DNA of 64,000 bases from Paenibacillus sp. 453mf (GTDB lineage: Bacteria; Bacillota; Bacilli; Paenibacillales; Paenibacillaceae): the NCBI RefSeq assembly GCF_900116105.1, contig NZ_FPAC01000001.1:1230862-1294861 (forward strand), written 5' to 3'. Below are positions 60,056 through 64,000 of this stretch, one piece after another. The notes below the pieces were generated by a model. The model worked only from the letters and a program-made list of their open reading frames with translations. It was not told the DNA's origin and did not search any database. The position numbers and the translations under genes are program-made. Every line of letters begins with the position of its first letter. Positions within the stretch are counted from its first letter, which is position 1.

Positions 60056-62359
60056 TCATCCATTGCTCAGCTTATGCTCCTGCAGAACACGCTGTTTCCG
60101 ATACGCACCAGGCGTCATGTTGGTCAGCTTCTTAAACGATCGGTTAAAGGAGGTGATATTATGATATCCAACGAGCTGGCTGATCTCGTTCACATTCAGG
60201 TCCGTAGTCACAAGCAGCTCGCATGCCTTGGACATGCGCACTCCCTGCAAATGCTCGCTGAAATTCATTCCTGTCTTCTCTTTAATATAGGCTGAGAGAT
60301 AAGCGCTGGATAAATTGAGCTTGTCGGATAAGTAATCCAGCGAAATGTCCTCCATATACTTGTGCTGAATAATTTCGAAGAACATAACGACGATGGGCTC
60401 TGATGTTAAGTCCTGGCGTTTGCGAGTAAGCGCGCATGCAGCCGAGACAAATGGAAGGAAGCCTGAACGATACTCGGCAAAGGAATGACAATGCTCTATT
60501 CCTTCCATCCACAGCTTCAGTGCAGGGTAGGTATCCTCGCCGGGCAGAAGCTCCTTGGTACTCTCCAACAGTTTTACAGCAATGAGATGAGCATACTCCT
60601 GAAACTGCTGTATTCCGGCTCCTTGCTTATAAAATGGCACCAGCAGTTCTTCAATCAGCTCCATACAGCGTTCCTCATCCCCTGATTGTAGAGCTTGATG
60701 TAGATTTTTTTGCATGGCTGAAGAAATGGGAGGAAGCTCAGGAAGCGCTCTTTCCTCAAATATAATTTGAGTTTCTTCTATTAAATAGGCTTGTGATGAC
60801 AGATTTCGTAAACGTTGATACGCCTCATTAAATCCGGAAGCATCAGCAACATGCGGACTGACGCCTACGGTCACAAGATAATGCTCTTGGTCCGCATCGA
60901 ACGTTTGCTTGATTCGTTCTAGCAGCATGTTCAAATCCTGTGCAGAGGCTCCTTTCAATACGGAGACGATTTCATCGCTCTCCAGCTGGAATGTATGTGT
61001 ATCCTGCACACATTCTGAAGAAATCAGATGGATATGCTCCAGCAAATGGCGGATAACCCGGATCTTATTTTCCTGAGCCTCCATTCCGGCTTGGCGCAAA
61101 CGAATATCATAATAAACAATATGATATCGCCCCGAGCTGTTCAGGAAGTCTGACCACTCATTTATGTCGGTGTTGATATTTTTGAGCTGATTCATATAGG
61201 TATAGCTTTGGAGCGCTGCTTTTTGCTCCTTCATCCGCTGGATAACCATCTCTTTTTCTTTCTGAAGCTGTTGAATTCGGCTGTGGATAAGATCATATTC
61301 CCAGATCTGTCCCGCCGTATTGGATTCAATCCCCATAGGAGGTTCACTTTCGCCAGCATCGCCCTGAGTTCGATCCAACAGACTTGAGAGCATTTGCTTC
61401 ACAGGGGAGTGAAGCTTTCTGCTAAGTACAACTGCAGCTATAATGGCGACCGCGAGTGAAGCGATAAACACCAGCAGTAGATATTTGGAGATATGCTGCA
61501 GCTGAACGGTGATTTGCGTGTCTGGAGTCGATGTAATGTAGGTGATTCCATCACTGCCAGTGGTCTTGAAATAATAAACTCCATTGTGCTTCACTATGTT
61601 CTCATCTTGAGTGAATTGGGGAATCTGATCAGCTTGAGCACTTCCATCCTTGCTGTACAGGATATTTCCTGTTTCATCCATCAGCATTAAATTTCCTTGA
61701 CCTGTCGTCCCGTAAAATGCATCTGCCGCCTGCTCAATATCAATCATCGCTACAAGCTGATAAGAGGTGTCGGGATAGTGGAATATATATGGCATCAGCT
61801 TCTTGGACTCGATGTTCATCGCCGCAAGCTCGAAGTTAGAAGCAGTCAGCATTTGAAATGAATCTTGCTGATTAAGCTCTTCTTGCCAATCGGATAGGGT
61901 ATAGTTCACATTATGATAAAAACGCTCAAACATATATTCACTGCTGCTGCTGCCGCTCTTGCCAAACGCAAGATCAGCCTGATCCAAATGGACAATGACA
62001 TCTTGGATCATAAACAACGAATTATAGGCTTCTCGTCGAATCTCCTCAATAACCTCCTTGGCTTTCAAGAAATTCGCTCCGTCAATGCCATACCTCGTCA
62101 GTTCACTATTAAAGCTGATCAGATCCGGATTGTGATATAGATGAAAGAGCAGAATCTGTATTCTCTCAAAATGCTGGGCAAATCTCTCCGCTGTATTCTC
62201 CGTCTGCGTCTGACTGCTGCGCATAATTTCCTGCTCAAGTCCATTACGAAACATTGTATAGATAAGCACATAGAAGCAGCCAAACAACAGAATGAGGGTG
62301 AGAAAGCTCACAAATATTTTAAAGTATAAAGAACGCTTGCGGGCCCAGATCCACTTCAT
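60056..62359 (-). CDS. Membrane AraC-family regulator of a sugar ABC importer
   Basis: 767 residues: transmembrane helix (about 15-37), extracellular Cache-like sensor (about 40-275), second helix (about 278-300), a HAMP-like/coiled linker, a YesN-like middle region, and a C-terminal AraC DNA-binding domain (about 665-760) with LNLSSAYLSAYIKEKTGMNFSEHLQGVRMSKACELLVTTDLNVNEISQLVGYHNITSFNRSFKKLTNMTPGAYRKQ. This one-component membrane regulator type is typical of Paenibacillus and controls the adjacent lplB/ytcP-like importer genes, which are divergent here. Confidence 0.92.
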   Translation of the reverse strand: MKWIWARKRSLYFKIFVSFLTLILLFGCFYVLIYTMFRNGLEQEIMRSSQTQTENTAERFAQHFERIQILLFHLYHNPDLISFNSELTRYGIDGANFLKAKEVIEEIRREAYNSLFMIQDVIVHLDQADLAFGKSGSSSSEYMFERFYHNVNYTLSDWQEELNQQDSFQMLTASNFELAAMNIESKKLMPYIFHYPDTSYQLVAMIDIEQAADAFYGTTGQGNLMLMDETGNILYSKDGSAQADQIPQFTQDENIVKHNGVYYFKTTGSDGITYITSTPDTQITVQLQHISKYLLLVFIASLAVAIIAAVVLSRKLHSPVKQMLSSLLDRTQGDAGESEPPMGIESNTAGQIWEYDLIHSRIQQLQKEKEMVIQRMKEQKAALQSYTYMNQLKNINTDINEWSDFLNSSGRYHIVYYDIRLRQAGMEAQENKIRVIRHLLEHIHLISSECVQDTHTFQLESDEIVSVLKGASAQDLNMLLERIKQTFDADQEHYLVTVGVSPHVADASGFNEAYQRLRNLSSQAYLIEETQIIFEERALPELPPISSAMQKNLHQALQSGDEERCMELIEELLVPFYKQGAGIQQFQEYAHLIAVKLLESTKELLPGEDTYPALKLWMEGIEHCHSFAEYRSGFLPFVSAACALTRKRQDLTSEPIVVMFFEIIQHKYMEDISLDYLSDKLNLSSAYLSAYIKEKTGMNFSEHLQGVRMSKACELLVTTDLNVNEISQLVGYHNITSFNRSFKKLTNMTPGAYRKQRVLQEHKLSNG

Positions 62360-62693
62360 CGTACATTCATCTCCTAACGTTATTTCTGTGCTGCCAAAGC
62401 TTGACCGAATCCTTCTTAATCGGCTTATTGTAGCAAGACAGTATTAAATCGCAGGGGCACCATTGTAAATCAGATGTAAAATACAGCTGTGTATTTTTTA
62501 AGATTGTATTGTGTTTTTAAGAAAAGATGATTGGTTTTGTAAAGTTCTGAATAGATGTCTACAAACCAAAAAACGGTAAATACCCTTCTAGCAAAAGCTC
62601 TTGTATCATGTGACTTGGAAGTGACATCACAGTGCTTGCATTTGTAACTGTAAAAAGGGGGTGTTAAGTATTGGGAAGGATATAGCAACCAAG
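62360..62693. other. Divergent control region of AraC regulator and permease genes
   Basis: 334 bases, AT-rich. GTGACATCAC and TGTAAAATAC-like pieces are present, but no operator of known type. No solute-binding protein gene lies in this gap, so it probably follows the permeases downstream. Confidence 0.4.
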
Positions 62694-63629
62694 ATGCAGG
62701 TAACTGAGAGAAAGAAATGGAAGCAGAGAAGCAGCCTGCGAGCATGGACCCGAAATTGGGAGCTGTACTTATTGTTTCTGCCTGTGCTCGCTTACTTCAT
62801 TATCTTTCATTATATTCCGATGTATGGAGTGCAAATTGCCTTCAAGGACTTCATCGCGAACAAAGGGATCATGGGGAGTCCTTGGGTCGGTTTCGAGCAT
62901 TTTGAGAGATTCTTTGACAGCTTCTATTTCTGGAGAATTATTAAGAACACGCTGGGGATTGGCATATACGAGCTGATCGTCGGGTTTCCCATTCCGATTA
63001 TCCTTGCACTCATGATCCATGAGCTGAGAACAGGCAAGTTTCGAAAATTTGTGCAAACCGTCACGTACATGCCGCACTTCCTATCCACGATTGTCATGGT
63101 GGGCATGATCATGATGTTCTTGTCTCCCGCATCTGGACTCATTAATGTAGTCATCTCGTTATTTGGCGGGGAGCCAATCAGCTTCATGACAGAACCTGGC
63201 TGGTTCAAGAGCATCTACGTATGGTCCGGTGTATGGCAAACGATGGGCTGGAGCTCCATTATCTATATCGCAGCTCTTGCCGGGATTGATCCGCAGCTTC
63301 ATGAAGCAGCCAGAGTGGATGGAGCATCCAGGCTCCGTAGAATATGGCATATCAATTTACCGGGCATCGCGCCAACGATTATCGTACTGCTCATCTTGAA
63401 CATGGGCTCCATTCTTGGCGTCGGGTTCGAGAAAGTATTCCTGATGCAAAACGACTTGAATATGGAAAGCTCGGATGTGATCTCTACCAATGTCTATCGC
63501 AGCGGTATACTCGGGGCACAGTACAGCTTCTCGGCCGCAGTCGGACTATTCAATTCTGTCGTTAATTTCATTATGTTACTCACGGTTAACCGGATTGCAC
63601 GTAAAGTCAGCTCAAGCAGTCTTTGGTAG
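62694..63629 (+). CDS. LplB-type ABC sugar transporter permease
   Basis: About 311 residues with six transmembrane helices: RNWELYLLFLPVLAYFIIFHYIPMYGVQIAFKDF (N-terminal helix), and the EAA loop DPQLHEAARVDGASRLRRIWHINLPGI that contacts the ATPase. It belongs to the CUT1 LplB group, importing oligosaccharides such as pectin or xylan fragments. The start is uncertain: ATG 62694 is preferred with GGAAGGA 14 bases upstream; GTG 62661 adds 11 codons but lacks a ribosome site. Confidence 0.9.
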   Translation: MQVTERKKWKQRSSLRAWTRNWELYLLFLPVLAYFIIFHYIPMYGVQIAFKDFIANKGIMGSPWVGFEHFERFFDSFYFWRIIKNTLGIGIYELIVGFPIPIILALMIHELRTGKFRKFVQTVTYMPHFLSTIVMVGMIMMFLSPASGLINVVISLFGGEPISFMTEPGWFKSIYVWSGVWQTMGWSSIIYIAALAGIDPQLHEAARVDGASRLRRIWHINLPGIAPTIIVLLILNMGSILGVGFEKVFLMQNDLNMESSDVISTNVYRSGILGAQYSFSAAVGLFNSVVNFIMLLTVNRIARKVSSSSLW

Positions 63630-63646
63630 AAAGGAGGCCTATAAGA

Positions 63647-64000
63647 ATGGCAGAAAGCCGGGGAGATCGTTACGTCATGACTGCAATATACATTCTGCTT
63701 GGACTCGTCTCTCTCATTGTCTTATATCCGATATATTTTGTACTGATCGCCTCTTTTAGCAGTCCGGAGGATGTTATGCTGGGCAAGGTATGGCTCTGGC
63801 CGAAGAGTTTGTCTCTAGTCGGTTATGAACGGATATTTGAGAATAACGAATTGATGAAGGGTTACTTTAACACGATTCTATACACGTTCTTTGGAACCCT
63901 ACTCAATGTGGTGATGACGATTGCTGCGGCATATCCGCTGTCTCGTCAGGACTTCAAAGGGAGAAATGCATTTACGATCCTAATCGTGTTTACGATGTTC
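63647..64000 (+). CDS. YtcP-type ABC sugar transporter permease, 5' part (cut by window end)
   Basis: ATG 63647 follows AAGGAGGCC at good spacing, 17 bases after the first permease. The 118 codons present read MAESRGDRYVMTAIYILLGL.. and include SLIVLYPIYFVLIASFSSPEDVMLG, WPKSLSLVGYERIF and NTILYTFFGTLLNVVMTIAAAYPLSR, as in CUT1 YtcP/MalG permeases. It is the partner of the upstream permease. The EAA loop and C-terminus lie beyond the window. Confidence 0.92.
   Translation, partial: MAESRGDRYVMTAIYILLGLVSLIVLYPIYFVLIASFSSPEDVMLGKVWLWPKSLSLVGYERIFENNELMKGYFNTILYTFFGTLLNVVMTIAAAYPLSRQDFKGRNAFTILIVFTMF

Overview
The window looks like a chromosomal segment of a spore-forming, low-to-mid GC Firmicute of the Paenibacillaceae, most likely Paenibacillus or a close relative. 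This is inferred from the gene families: GlgC/GlgD, YwaC/SasA, a Bce-type detoxification module, YoxD, YciC, a DUF11 giant surface protein, an LplB/YtcP sugar importer beside a membrane AraC regulator, and c-di-AMP and T-box riboswitches with AGGAGG-type ribosome sites. No rRNA, tRNA, prophage, insertion sequence or CRISPR array was seen.

Layout. 0-2.3 kb: end of a glycogen operon (glgC, glgD), then a secreted NlpC/P60 hydrolase behind a c-di-AMP (ydaO) riboswitch. 2.5-11 kb: a giant DUF11-repeat surface protein, split near its 3' end by a one-base frame change. 11-15.4 kb: the alarmone synthetase SasA, a beta/gamma-crystallin-like protein, an LppM-like lipoprotein, a 24-residue membrane peptide, UppP and a DedA protein. 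15.4-20 kb: a complete Bce-like antimicrobial-peptide sensing and resistance module with a BceR-type operator. 20-22.5 kb: a Zur-box-controlled COG0523 metallochaperone and two followers. 22.5-30.9 kb: cytochrome P450, DedA, a papain-like protein, a large secreted modular protein, a DMT exporter and a Fur-box siderophore receptor. 31-36.3 kb: gene relics including an MbtH gene with an internal stop, an ArsR-type regulator divergent from a GH2 glycosidase, and a MarR gene with its operator in front of an internally deleted MFS exporter. 36.4-43 kb: a YcdB-like protein, a DeoR regulator, a leader-peptide attenuator in front of a HisRS-like fragment, a methyltransferase, and a T-box-controlled glnS broken by one lost base. 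43-53.9 kb: a PadR/HAAS/serine-hydrolase operon, namA, MarR, YjbQ, AzlCD with a TrmB-type regulator, a PPOX relic, YoxD and an SgrR-like regulator. 54.4-56.7 kb: a four-gene operon whose order and features match mauF-mauE-mauD-mauA of methylamine dehydrogenase, but without mauB. 56.8-64 kb: an LSm-like Gly/Pro-rich protein, DinB, a second copy of the 140-residue protein found at 47.5 kb, an aminotransferase, and a membrane AraC regulator divergent from LplB/YtcP-type permeases that run off the end.

How it works together. Much of the window concerns the cell envelope and metal or antibiotic stress: SasA, UppP, the Bce module, two DedA proteins, the NlpC hydrolase, Zur and Fur targets. The region from 31 to 51 kb has several decayed genes. 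Two of these breaks (glnS and the PPOX relic) fit the loss of one G from a run of G, so consensus error should be excluded before calling them biological. The most unusual item is the mau-like operon, which keeps the membrane and disulfide-maturation genes and a 12-cysteine small-subunit-like protein but lacks the catalytic partner and one of the two tryptophans expected for the TTQ cofactor.
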